The notes under the pieces are model-generated. The model had not been told where the DNA came from. It did not search any database and saw only the letters and a program-made list of their open reading frames with translations. Made by a program: the position numbers and the translations under genes. Positions 34,770-44,331 of a DNA stretch of 64,000 bases are shown here, piece after piece. Location of the stretch: assembly GCF_018873765.1 (NCBI RefSeq), contig NC_057925.1, positions 57,424,970 to 57,488,969 on the forward strand, read 5' to 3'. Numbering within the stretch: position 1 is the stretch's first letter; each line of letters begins with the position of its first letter. The stretch is from Telopea speciosissima (Eukaryota; Streptophyta; Magnoliopsida; Proteales; Proteaceae).

Positions 34770-35810
34770 CAAAACATAGACCAAGAGATGCTGAAGAGTT
34801 ACTAGTCATGGAAATACGATCTCCAACCAGAGAAAACTGGTAATTCGTCTTGAGAATGTTTTTTAGCGACCATCGACGGGCGAGTGCGAGCTAATCTGCT
34901 GCTAGAGCCCGAGTTATCCATGGAGGTCGAACTTGAAGAAAGGAAGACACTTTACGAAAAGGAAAAGAGAGGGTTTTATCGGTTGAGAAATCTGGATCTC
35001 TCAGTCAACATGGTTTATCAGGGATGATGTAAGAGAGAAGAAACACAATGAGAGGAGTGTTAGGTTCCTGAGTACGCAGCGTGCGCGATACGCATACCCT
35101 AGACCCGTCGGACTTATTGCCCTGATCCGAATTACTGATAGCAGGAATAGCCGACTAGTTAGACTTCTAATGGAATCTAACTCGGGTTCAAATGAACCCG
35201 AACCTTGTATAGTTTGAGTTGGGAGAGCCGTTGACATGTCTGAGTGGGACAGCCAGAGAAAGACTCGACCTTTTGCTTTAATGGTGGAGAGAGAGAAGGA
35301 TGGTTTGACTAATTTGACAGACTTTTGACGCCTAGATATTATCGTAGTTTTATTAATGGGCGTGTATGTGTCTGTGAGCTGTGGTGGGTTTGCTTTTTTG
35401 ACTCTCTGACCCTTCTCTCTCTCTTTTCCAGAGGAGTCGTGTACTTGCTGGTCACCGATTCTTCCTCATTCTTTCCATCTGTGTCCTTTTTGTTGTCCTT
35501 TTTGTCTGCATAATCTGGACCGTTGTTCTTAGGGACAAATGTTATATTCTAGACCGTCGATGCATTTAGATGAGTTCCTTATAGAAGGAAAGTAGCAGTG
35601 GACCCTGCAGGTCCACGAGACAGAGGATGAGGTCATTGTGTCAATGGAATCAGACTACAACACCACGTGAGCGTTGAAATCAGGATGAGAAGGGATCGAT
35701 TACGACACCAAATGGGGGTATAAAGCAGAATGGGGCCAGTAAGAGTTCTAAACTTGAACTCATCTTCCTCAATCACTCAATCAGGGATAGAGAAATAGGG
35801 AATAAATCAT
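34770..35810. other. Promoter side of the OBERON4-like gene, intergenic
   Basis: Contains the probable 5' leader and promoter of the minus-strand gene, and a short palindrome CGGGTTCAAATGAACCCG near 35183. No other gene. Confidence 0.4.
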
Positions 35811-36480
35811 GGTTTCAAGTATCGGTCTTGGATTGATCGATTCGTATCGGTGTAGACCTACTCCAATGCCGGTATCGGATCAATGATGATATGGATATGG
35901 GGTATAATTGTTAAAACATCATATGGAATTGGTATCTTTGAGGGCAAAATCGTGTTGATACTATATCTGATACAACCGATAGTATCAGGGGACCCGTAAG
36001 GGTGGCTGATATGGATCGATCACATCGCTCAAACACCAAATTTTTTAGGGAAAAAGTTCTCTGTCCAGGAGTGTGGCCTATGCCAACACTCCCATGAGTC
36101 TATCTCTCTCCTCCCCATGTGAAAAGACACCTCTGCTCCTTTGTTTTAAGGAGGAGAGAGATAGACACATGGGAGTTCTGGCGTAGGCCACACTCCCGAA
36201 CCGAGAACTGCTTACCAATTTTTTATTAGAAATCTATATATACATTCTATTGGCCAATTTGGTATCAGGTACGAGGACCAGTATTGGTTGTCATGATCCA
36301 ATATCAATATAGATTCACCATATCGGTCTAATATTGAATCAAAACACTATTTTTTCAGTAAAGAACCCAAATCCATTTAGTATTGGTTAATCCACATTAG
36401 CCAGGTATCAGTCACAATTGATACTAATATGGATCGACTTATACAGTCAATCTAGTACCAATTTCTAAAACCTTGTCTCG
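35811..36480. repeat. Old inverted-repeat element rich in ATCGGT words, with a nested MITE
   Basis: Left end TGGTTTCAAGTATCGGTC and right end inverted (TACCAATTTCTAAAACCTTG), poorly conserved. The interior is rich in GATATGGATCGAT-like words. The palindromic MITE at 36048-36216 is inserted inside it. Confidence 0.45.
36048..36216. mobile_element. Palindromic MITE, 169 bp, 9-bp target duplication
   Basis: Arms of about 58 bp: AGTTCTC then GGAGTGTGGCCTATGCCA on the left, inverted as TGGCGTAGGCCACACTCC then GAGAACT on the right. Both arms also share GTCTATCTCTCTCCTCC. Flanked by AATTTTTTA at 36039-36047 and 36217-36225. Confidence 0.85.
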
Positions 36481-36688
36481 AATGGACCGATTTCTATTCA
36501 CAACCCAAACGGATCGGATTGGAATCATCCCAACGGTTAACTGGGTGCAAGTAGAGATATGTGCGGCACAACCCAACCGTTGCATGCCCCCTGGCACTCC
36601 CTGGGCTTTGGGCTCCCTATAGAGGAGTTGGATCCCTGTTTGACACTTGTAGAGTTGTAGTTGTTACCATTACCATACACTTGCATAT

Positions 36689-36969
36689 AGGGGTGCCAAT
36701 TTGGCCCTGACGGCCCGAGCCTGCCCTGAGCCCAAACAAGACCTAGGTTGAGATATCCTGGCCCCGAGGTCAGATCCAGATTGAGAATTTCTAACTCTGA
36801 ATCAGGGCTGGGCTGGACCGGGTCAGGGTTGGGGCCTTAGGCTTAGCCCGGCCCAACCCGATCTTGTCTTCTTCTTTCTTCTTTCTTTCTTCTTAGAAAA
36901 GACTAAGGGGACTCAAGATTGGGCTGGAGTATTAAAAGGCCTGGCCCAACCGACCCTCTTGCAGCCCTA
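36689..36969. mobile_element. hAT-like MITE with AGGGGTGCCAA ends
   Basis: Left AGGGGTGCCAATTTGGCCC, right CTTGCAGCCCTA, interior rich in GGCCCGAGCC/GGGCTGGGCC words. Family members at 40852-41410 and 41412-42182. Superfamily assigned only from end style. Confidence 0.55.
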
Positions 36970-37402
36970 CTTGCTTATGGGACACGCATATAGTTTTCGT
37001 GGGTCCTATGTGGGAGCTCTCATGGACCAACTACAAATGGACTAAAATGAATGAGTACACGAGTCCATGACCATCCAACCATCCAAATGTAACGCATCAG
37101 AACATATTTGTACACAATAATACCTAGCTAGCTACCAAACCATCAGTTATCCTCACATTTCTTATCCTTTGCTTCCAAAGAAAAGGAGAAGAGAAGATAT
37201 TTTCATATCTCGCTTTCTGGCGTGGTTCTGTCGATTTTCTACTCTTCTCCTTCCAAATGTTATCAAAGATGATACCTCCTCCTTTCCTCTCAAAGATCGT
37301 CCATGAACAAAAAATCATTTCTTCTTCATCTCTTTAAGATTAAAATTGATTTTTTGATTGCACGCCTCTTCAATTCTTTACCACTTTTAATTCTACCAAT
37401 GA

Positions 37403-37813
37403 TTTCCACTGAACAAAATCTCTAGCTTTACTTCCACGGCTACTCTCTCAACTGGGCATTCTTTCCACTTAAAAAATATCTCCGCTTTTCCTATCAGACC
37501 CAATTCAAGATTTCAAATCTGTTTAGCTTGTTCTCCAAGACATGAACCAGGAGGGTCTCAGGATGCAAAGAGGAAGAAGAAAGAGAAAGAAAAAGACAGA
37601 CACAAAGAGGAGGAAAAGCACTTGTTTCTGAGGGTTTTGGCAAGTGTTAAGAAGGTGGGAAGAGGAGTGAAGGAAAATTTAAGTCCTAAACAAAAGGGTG
37701 ACTGGAAGGATCTGATGTTGATGAGCTTCTCATTTGCTGTTTATGTTTATATATCTCAGAGGATTGTTTGTGCGTACTGTGCTTGGATGTCCATGCTCAA
37801 ACAGCCATGGTGA
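37403..37813 (+). CDS. Terminal exon of a small conserved plant protein (unknown function)
   Basis: Open frame without an ATG, ending TGA 37811-37813. The gene-like part reads SQDAKRKKKEKEKDRHKEEE, KHLFLRVLASVKKVGRGVKE, NLSPKQKGDWKDLMLMSFSF and AVYVYISQRIVCAYCAWMSM followed by LKQPW. A highly basic region is followed by one hydrophobic segment with the pattern AVYVYISQ-IVCAYC. I have the impression that similar short proteins exist in other plants, but cannot name them. An initiator Met must come from an upstream exon; the likely splice acceptor is GTTTAG at 37521-37526. Three broken relatives lie at 43885-44331, 49862-50010 and 50740-50960, which supports this being the parent-like copy. Confidence 0.55.
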   Translation, partial: FPLNKISSFTSTATLSTGHSFHLKNISAFPIRPNSRFQICLACSPRHEPGGSQDAKRKKKEKEKDRHKEEEKHLFLRVLASVKKVGRGVKENLSPKQKGDWKDLMLMSFSFAVYVYISQRIVCAYCAWMSMLKQPW

Positions 37814-38055
37814 GGATTATTCCTTCCCATGAATTAGGGGGTTGGGCTCTTGGTATCAATTTGTAAGTTGAGAAGAGAACCTGTTTTGGTACCAAAATGG
37901 TTCTGATAATCTCTATTCTTGTTATTTCTTCCTTCTATTTTTAGGTCTTTTATTTAATCTGATACTTTGTTAGGGGATGAGTGAAGGCAGTACTATATAG
38001 TACATAACTAAATACTGGTTTTCACATGTGACATAAGAACCAGTGTTTGGTTTTG
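37814..38055. other. 3' flank of the small-protein exon
   Basis: AT-rich. The part from about 37975 is shared with the tRNA-Pro upstream region in the other cassette copies. Confidence 0.4.
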
Positions 38056-38239
38056 GGATTGTGATCTTCTGGAGCGCGCTGCCGCTATTGTGCGGTCCAG
38101 ACAGAGCGTCGTGCACAATGTCCGCTTTACTCTTACCCGAGCGCCTTGCCCGAGCAGGGGTAAGGCGGACATAACACTTGGTGCTCTGTCTGAACTGCAC
38201 AGACTGCTGTGGACAGCGCGCTGGAAAGGATCGGTATCG
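38056..38239. mobile_element. GC-rich palindromic MITE, 184 bp, 9-bp target duplication
   Basis: Inverted repeat around GGGTAAGGCGGAC, same family as 2531-2725. Flanked by TTGGTTTTG at 38047-38055 and 38240-38248. The related cassette copies at 46530-46560 and 50665-50690 (minus) lack the element and carry a single TTGGTT-like site, giving an empty-site comparison. Confidence 0.88.
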
Positions 38240-38344
38240 TTGGTTTTGCTGAAAGCTTCGATGTTCAAACATAAAAATAGGAAAATAAAGACATAATTAT
38301 AATTTATCCAAAAAACAGAGAGAATGTAATCCCTACAACGTCCT

Positions 38345-38416
38345 GGGTGTTTGGTCTAGTGGTAAGATTCTTGCTTTGAGTGCAAGAGGTTGTCAGTTTG
38401 ATTCTCGCAACTACCT
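38345..38416 (+). pseudogene. tRNA-Pro pseudogene with TGA anticodon
   Basis: Aligns along its whole length with the intact tRNA-Pro at 50492-50563. Anticodon stem CTTGC/GCAAG is kept, but the loop reads TTTGAGT, changing TGG to TGA. The acceptor GGGTGTT/AACTACC has two mismatches and the T stem is disrupted. Probably not functional. Confidence 0.8.
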
Positions 38417-38419
38417 TTT

Positions 38420-39327
38420 TTGGTTTTGATGATAACGAGCTAGGCTCTCTTTGGCATGATTTGTATTTATGTTTATATCCTATCTATCAAAAATTATATA
38501 TAATAATGATTTATGAACCATGGCATGACTTAAATTTATGTTATATCTATTTATGAAAGATCATATAAAATAATAATTTGTGGACCATAATTAGAAGTAA
38601 TTTTTTATGATCAATTAATAAAATAATAAATGCAATACATTCATGTGTGATATAGTTATGTTTATTAGGATATGATTCTTCATCAAATCTTTCCTAATTT
38701 ATTCCTCCCAATTAGCAGTAACAATCTTGCTCAATGTTTATCTTAATTGATTGTAAGAGTAATCTTAGGATTATTTTCTTCCATCATTCTTTGTATATTC
38801 ATCATTTTTTATGTATATATTCCATATACAATTATAAAGAAAAACACACACAACTGTAGAATTCTGCAATATCTAGCTTCTTCTTATCAATGTAGCTTTC
38901 TTCTTGTCCATCCCCCTCCCAATGCACCCCCCAAACCAAAGCTAAGCTTCGGTTCTCTTTAGCATGATTTGCATCTATGTTTATATCCTATTTATGAAAA
39001 AGAAATTACGATAATAATTTGTGGATCATAAATATAAGTCATTTGATATCAATAAACATGATAGTTTATATACTTACAAATAGGTTTGGTTTTGCCTATT
39101 TTTTAAATAAATTATATAACCAAGGGTGTGTGTGTGTGTGTGTGTGTGTTAGAGAGAGAGAGAGAGAGAGAGGAGTAGCAGCATAAGAGGGTTTTTTTTT
39201 TTTGTGGAAGAAAACAGCATATATAAGAGATGAGGGTAGGAGTTTAGGAGTCGGAATGGGAAATCATAATTGTCTATGGAAATAAGTCCTTCATGAGCAT
39301 CTCATGAAACATCTTCGCAGCTAGTCA
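38420..39327. other. AT-rich intergenic stretch with microsatellites
   Basis: Contains a phrase (TTTGGCATGATTTG ... TTATATCCTAT) repeated near 38450 and 38960, and (GT)n followed by (AG)n at 39126-39173. No gene. Confidence 0.45.
39126..39173. repeat. Compound (GT)n(AG)n microsatellite
   Basis: About 12 GT units then about 11 AG units. Confidence 0.9.
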
Positions 39328-39450
39328 AGTTAGGTTCTACAACGCAGGTTGTGTCCAGGCACATGGGTAGTCTATGCAAGGGGCAGGGTGGTCATTGCAC
39401 CCACATCCATGTGCTTGGGTACAGCCTGCGCTGTGGCACAGAGAACAGTG
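39328..39450. mobile_element. Palindromic MITE, about 120 bp
   Basis: GGTTCTACAACGCAGGTTGTGTCC on the left (outer bases) and the inverted GCGCTGTGGCACAGAGAAC on the right, with CAGGCACATGG / CCATGTGCTTGG inside. Ends approximate. Confidence 0.55.
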
Positions 39451-39984
39451 CCCCTACATTTATTTTATAGGTTGATATTAATATGTTTGTTTCAATAAAA
39501 ATAATAATAATAATAATCTGTTTGTAACCAGACCGACTTATCTGTATGACTCATTAGTCGTTTCTCTCTGCTCTTCACCGCTTAAAAGAGTGCTCATTTC
39601 TCAGTGATTCATTTATTATAAGAAATCAATGTGGAATTCACCCAAACAAAAAAAAGGAAGAAAATGGTATGGCTATGGCAGATTCTCATTCATATATCGT
39701 TCTTTTGGGGTTTTGTGAGAGAATTTCGAGAATATGGCCCCGAATTAGAGGGTTAACGGAGGGATTACTATATATATACTTCCAGTAGTTGTCGATTTAT
39801 AGGTTTCTAATTGTTTCGGATTTCATTAATTTGGGATTATCTGAGTTTGGATGAATTTGGGACTTTCTGGGTTTGGATCATCGCTGCTGGTTTATTTCTG
39901 GTTGGAGCTGGAGGTGCAACGAAAAGTTTGAAGTCAATTGTTGGATTCATTCGTGAGGGACCTGTCTAACAAAATCATGCTTCG

Positions 39985-40165
39985 AAACGTGTCATACCAA
40001 GGCCACGAGTGCATCTAGCTGGCATTACATCCTTGGGTATTGTAGGTCATACTCCCATGTGTCTCTCTCTCTTTCTCCTTCTCAAAACAATGAGACATAG
40101 GTGTCTTTTCATATAAAAAAGAGAGAGATAAACTCATGTAGAGTCTTTGGCAGTAACTATACTCT
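39985..40165. mobile_element. Degenerate palindromic MITE
   Basis: CTCCCATGTGTCTCTCTCTC and the inverted GAGAGAGATAAACTCATG around the centre 40090 resemble the arms of 36048-36216. Outer arms have decayed. Confidence 0.4.
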
Positions 40166-40243
40166 CTCCCTTTATTATATTGCTATCTCACAGCATGAAT
40201 GGCACCCAAAGATAAAACAAGAGCTGAGTCGCATAGATAATAT

Positions 40244-40550
40244 GTTTTTTTTTTTATAGAAAATAACTGATATTAATTAAAGCAATGAAATGTCTGAAAT
40301 AAACATCTGAGACCTATTACATTTGGCCTGGATCGCAAGATCATTGACCAGGCTAATAAAACATCTATTTTGCTTACATAAATTGAAATTAGGAAAGGTT
40401 CCCAAAATATTTCTAATGTCCCATAAAACAGTAAAAAATTCCCAAGGTCATTGTTTGATAGATTGGGTTAACTACCGAATCAGATCAAGGCAGTCAGTCC
40501 AAATGTTGAAGAGAACGACGAGCCCAAATTTTACATAGGTAATATGATAG
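40244..40550 (-). pseudogene. LINE 3' fragment with RNase H remnant and A tail
   Basis: Minus strand gives WTDCLDLIR, a LTQSIK piece, WEFFTVLWDIRNI and FISLVNDLAIQA, fitting the last part of the LINE RNase H domain. It is followed by a CATTGCTTTAATTAATATC tail and poly(A) (T run at 40244-40254). Contains stops. Confidence 0.6.
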
Positions 40551-40851
40551 AACTTCTTAGTTATCACTAAAATGTGTATTACCGAATCATCTCTCCCTCG
40601 GATTTTGACAGTGTAAACTATAATCTATTGCTGCAATTATTAATGTTGAATAGAATTTAGAAAAAGGATTTTTTTTTTCTAAATATTTGAACCTTCATCC
40701 ATGGAAGCACCGGATACGCCACGTCCATCAAAACCACCAAGACAACAACCAACCATTAATTGCATCAACTACAAGCCAACTTAAAACCCCCTAATGGTCG
40801 TCTCCACCGCCAATTTGTGAAAACAGAGAAATTGGTGCTTCAGTTCTAAGT

Positions 40852-41410
40852 TAGGGCTGCAACAGGGTCGAGTTGAGCTGAGGTTTATAGAATCCAAGTC
40901 CAACCCTAAATCCCCTTAGCTAGGCCTAGGCCCGATCCAACCCTGATTCAGGGCCAGAAAAATCCAACCCTGACCCGCCCTCAAGGTCGGGTGGGGCTTA
41001 CCCTGATTGGAGCTGATCATGGGGAGGGGGAAAGAAATGCATGGGTTGGAATAGGTTGGGGAGAACATTATCAATTTTACATCAAATAACACTATAATAA
41101 AATGTATTATATCACTTATTGTTTTCATATATAATATATTATATCAAAAAATGTGGTTGACGTTTAAAGTTTATAATGTATATATTATTTCAATATATAT
41201 TTTATAGTATAACTTAAATCAGGGTTGGGCCGGGCCAGGCCAAGCTTAGCTCGAGGCCTCAACCCTAACCCAACCCGACCTTGACTCAGGGCCAGAAATC
41301 TCCAGCCCTGACCCGCCCTCAAGGACAAATATTTCAGCCCAAGCCCTATTCGGGCTCAGGGTGGGCCAGAGTGGGTTCGGGCCGACAAGACTAAACTTGC
41401 ACTCCTATTC
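40852..41410. mobile_element. hAT-like MITE, about 0.56 kb
   Basis: Left TTAGGGCTGCAACAGGG, right inverted ACTTGCACTCCTATTC. The interior has repeated GGGTTGGGCC/GGCCCTGA words and two AT-rich parts. Directly abuts the next element. Confidence 0.5.
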
Positions 41411-41411
41411 T

Positions 41412-42182
41412 AGGGGTGTCAACCGGTCGGGCCTAGCCGGGCCTCACCAATTTTATAGGCTGCACCGTGTTCGACCGTTTAGACATTTGGGCTTGCCTTG
41501 GGTGGGCATGGTACGGTTTCATTTCGGTCAATCGGTGTTCGGTTTTTAATCGGGGCAACTTTATTCTGATTAAACGGGCCTAAATCGGGTCCAAAACGGG
41601 CTAATGAGCCGTTTAACTCTAAACGGTCTCTAAACGGTGTGAGCTTACTAATTGACATGCAATCAGAATTTTAAGTTCAAACCATCACATCGTTGGGCAG
41701 TCACGGTACACCTCAACTCAAAGTCAAATAAAGCTTATCTCAACTAAAATAGTAGCACAACACCGAATAGAAGCACATCTAGAGGGAAAAATAATAACAG
41801 CACAACACCGAATAGAAACACATCTAATAAAGTAAGTAGAGGGGAATAAAAAAATAGTAACACAACACCGAATAGAAGCACATCTAACAAAGTAAGATCT
41901 AAAAACCAAAACTAAGCCTCATCTCACCTACGTTAAGTGTATCTAACCAATAAATGTCAAAGACCAACAAAGAAACAAACAAAAAAAGAAAATTTGGAGG
42001 GAAGGAGAGGGGAAGTTTATAAGTTAAAGGGTTGGGCTGTAATCGAACGGTCTAGGTCGGGCCTGGAATCGATTGGTCCGATCGGGCGCCTGACGGACTA
42101 GGACCCAACACTGGGACCGCCCGATTACTAAACATGTTTAATAATCGGGCCGGGCAGGGCTGGGCCTAGAATTGACACCTCT
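41412..42182. mobile_element. hAT-like MITE, about 0.77 kb, with internal 60-bp repeats
   Basis: Left AGGGGTGTCAACCGGTCGGG, right inverted GGCCTAGAATTGACACCTCT. Flanked by CCTATTCT / CCTATTCC, a possible 8-bp duplication. The phrase ACAACACCGAATAGAAGCAC recurs three times (about 41758, 41803 and 41861). Confidence 0.65.
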
Positions 42183-42674
42183 ACCCTATTCCAAGTTATT
42201 CGCATCAGATCAGTAAAACGGAGCTGCAGATCTGGAATCTTCAAAAAAAGAAGGACAACATAGTTTATCACCGCTTCACAACGGAAATCACAAAAATGTA
42301 TAGACGCTGCTGCAATAGATAAGTCCCGTGATGTGGAATGAGCTCTCCTAATGGTGGACTTGGCTATGATTTCCGCTCTCAAGCCCCATCACGATCTCTG
42401 CCACTTTCGTGCCCGTGATCCACTCTCTCTTTCTCTAGAAGATTTCTTGCAAAATCTCATTTTTTTCTCGTATATCCAGCGAGATTTGTTTTTCTGCAAC
42501 GCGAGAAATTTGCGTTAAATTCAAAGCAATTTTAAATTAAAAAAAATAAAATCTTTTCGTTGGCCTGGAAACAACCAAACACATGGAAAACACAAAAAAG
42601 TCAAAAAATCCATACTGAATCAGTAGGATTTTCTTTTATTTTCTATCCATGTCGTGAGAACCTAACATAGCCTA

Positions 42675-43288
42675 AAAAAACATGAGTTGTAGCGAAACGT
42701 AGAACTTAATGAGTTACAAAAAATTAAATAAGATTAAAAGAAACACATAATCTAGCTATGTGCTTGCACACACCAAATCTAATCAGATTAAAAGGAAAAA
42801 TTAATTTTACGGGCCTATGATAAATATACACTAACCAAATATGTTCATATTATTGGTTTCCTCCAATGTTTTAGTCTTGACATTTAAAATTGAATCATCA
42901 AAATTATTTTCTCTTATCATAACAAAATGCATCTTGTTCAAGATAGGAAATTATAAAAAAACTATGTTAATTAACCACCTTAGGGCAATGAGTTTTATTG
43001 ACAAATATAATGCCAACAATGCATAATAATTTTATGTATACGCTGCTCACAACAAATGCATTCATTTTACTAACATTATGTCATGCATCTTATAATGGTA
43101 ATGGCGTTTCTGTGTTTTTTGTTATCTATCATCAAAAATGATATTTAGGGCTTATTGGTTACTTGGGCTGGATGTCAATCCATTGGAAGAGTGGACATTG
43201 GGTCTAACGAGGAGGGTCACACCAAGGAATGGACCCAATCTTGGAAAGGATTAGCTTTTATTTACAAGTGATGAAAGTGGTCCAAATT
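42675..43288 (+). repeat. Cassette upstream block, copy 2
   Basis: Shares blocks GAACTTAATG, TTGGTTTCCTCCAATGTTTTAG, AACCACCTTAGGGCAATGAG, GACAAATATAATGCCAACAATGC and GTGGACATTGGGTCTAACGA (only representative words quoted) with 48140-48876, the inverted 51480-52140, and 62885-63960. No coding frame is conserved. Confidence 0.8.
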
Positions 43289-43682
43289 AGGGGTGTCCAA
43301 AGCTGGTCTGCACTAGTAGGCTTGATTGGAATCGACCAGTTAAAGCCTGAAACTGGACCAACCAGCTAGTAAACTGACCGGTGTTGGGCCTAGACTGATC
43401 ATGATTTACTCAGTTGTAGCCCTATGATAGCCTGATCGACTGAGACCCATCGACAACGGTAACAAACCGGGATCGACTGTTTTAAATTGTTTACCTGTTT
43501 AAAGACCGATTATAACTCAATTACAAAACGGTAATTGATCAATCGAATATAAACATGTTCATACAAAGCCTATGAGACCCCCCGATTAACTAAACGATGT
43601 GGTAACCATACATGGTCATAAAGTGGTGGAGACTGATTAGGCCTGATTGAAACCAACAAGAATTGAGCAGTTGACAACCCTA
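43289..43682. mobile_element. MITE with AGGGGTGTCC... ends
   Basis: Left AGGGGTGTCCAAAGCTGG, right inverted CAGTTGACAACCCTA. The interior is rich in ACCGGT/GATTG words. The same element sits at the same place in cassette copy 3 (48876-49146), so it was there before that duplication. Confidence 0.6.
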
Positions 43683-43690
43683 GTGCAAAT

Positions 43691-43825
43691 GTTTTTTTTT
43701 TTTTTTTTTTGGGTGGGATGGGGAGTAGGGATAGCTATCGCCCCTAGGAGAGTTGAACATATAACCTCTTAATTGTGAGGTATTGGTACTTAACAGTTGC
43801 CAATTGAACTACTCCTTGGGGTGTC
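43691..43825 (-). mobile_element. tRNA-derived SINE with poly(A) tail
   Basis: Minus strand: AGGAGTAGTTCAATTGGCA (box A like), GAGGTTATATGTTCAACTC (box B like), ending in poly(A) (T run 43692-43711). Family not named. Confidence 0.6.
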
Positions 43826-43884
43826 AAGCTGTTTCGATTTATGTTGTAGTTGCTGGTGTCCTGCGTCAAACATAATCATTCAAA

Positions 43885-44331
43885 TCTGTTTAGCTTTGTT
43901 CTCCAAGCCATGAACCGACCGGTTCTCAGGATACAAAGAGGAAGAGAGACAAAGAGAACGAGAAGCATTTGTTTCTGAGGATTTTGGGAGACGTTGAGAA
44001 GGTGGGAAGAAGACTGGCGGAGAATCTGAGTGGTAAACAAAAGGGTGTTGGAAATTCCTGATGTTGATGAGCTTCTCATTTTCAGTTCATATTTATATAT
44101 GGAAAGGTATTCGTACTCGACAGATTCATCCATTGACTCCGTCAAATAAGGGGGTAAGGGTGTTTATGTGATTTTGGATTTATATTTATGCCAATTTAAC
44201 TGCTTTTAATGTCGATTATGCATGAAATTTTTTGCCTTATATATCTTAGAGGATTGTTTGTGCCTATACTATGATTGGATGTCTTTTCTAAAATTGACCA
44301 GATGAGGTTTCAGACTTTCTTTTATTATTAT
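43885..44331 (+). pseudogene. Small-protein gene relic, cassette copy 2
   Basis: Matches 37511-37790: KHLFLRILGDVEKVGRRLAE then NLSGKQKGV, then frameshift. The part encoding the hydrophobic segment is split by about 135 bp of unrelated sequence (44105-44240), and the Pack-MULE follows at 44332. Confidence 0.7.
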
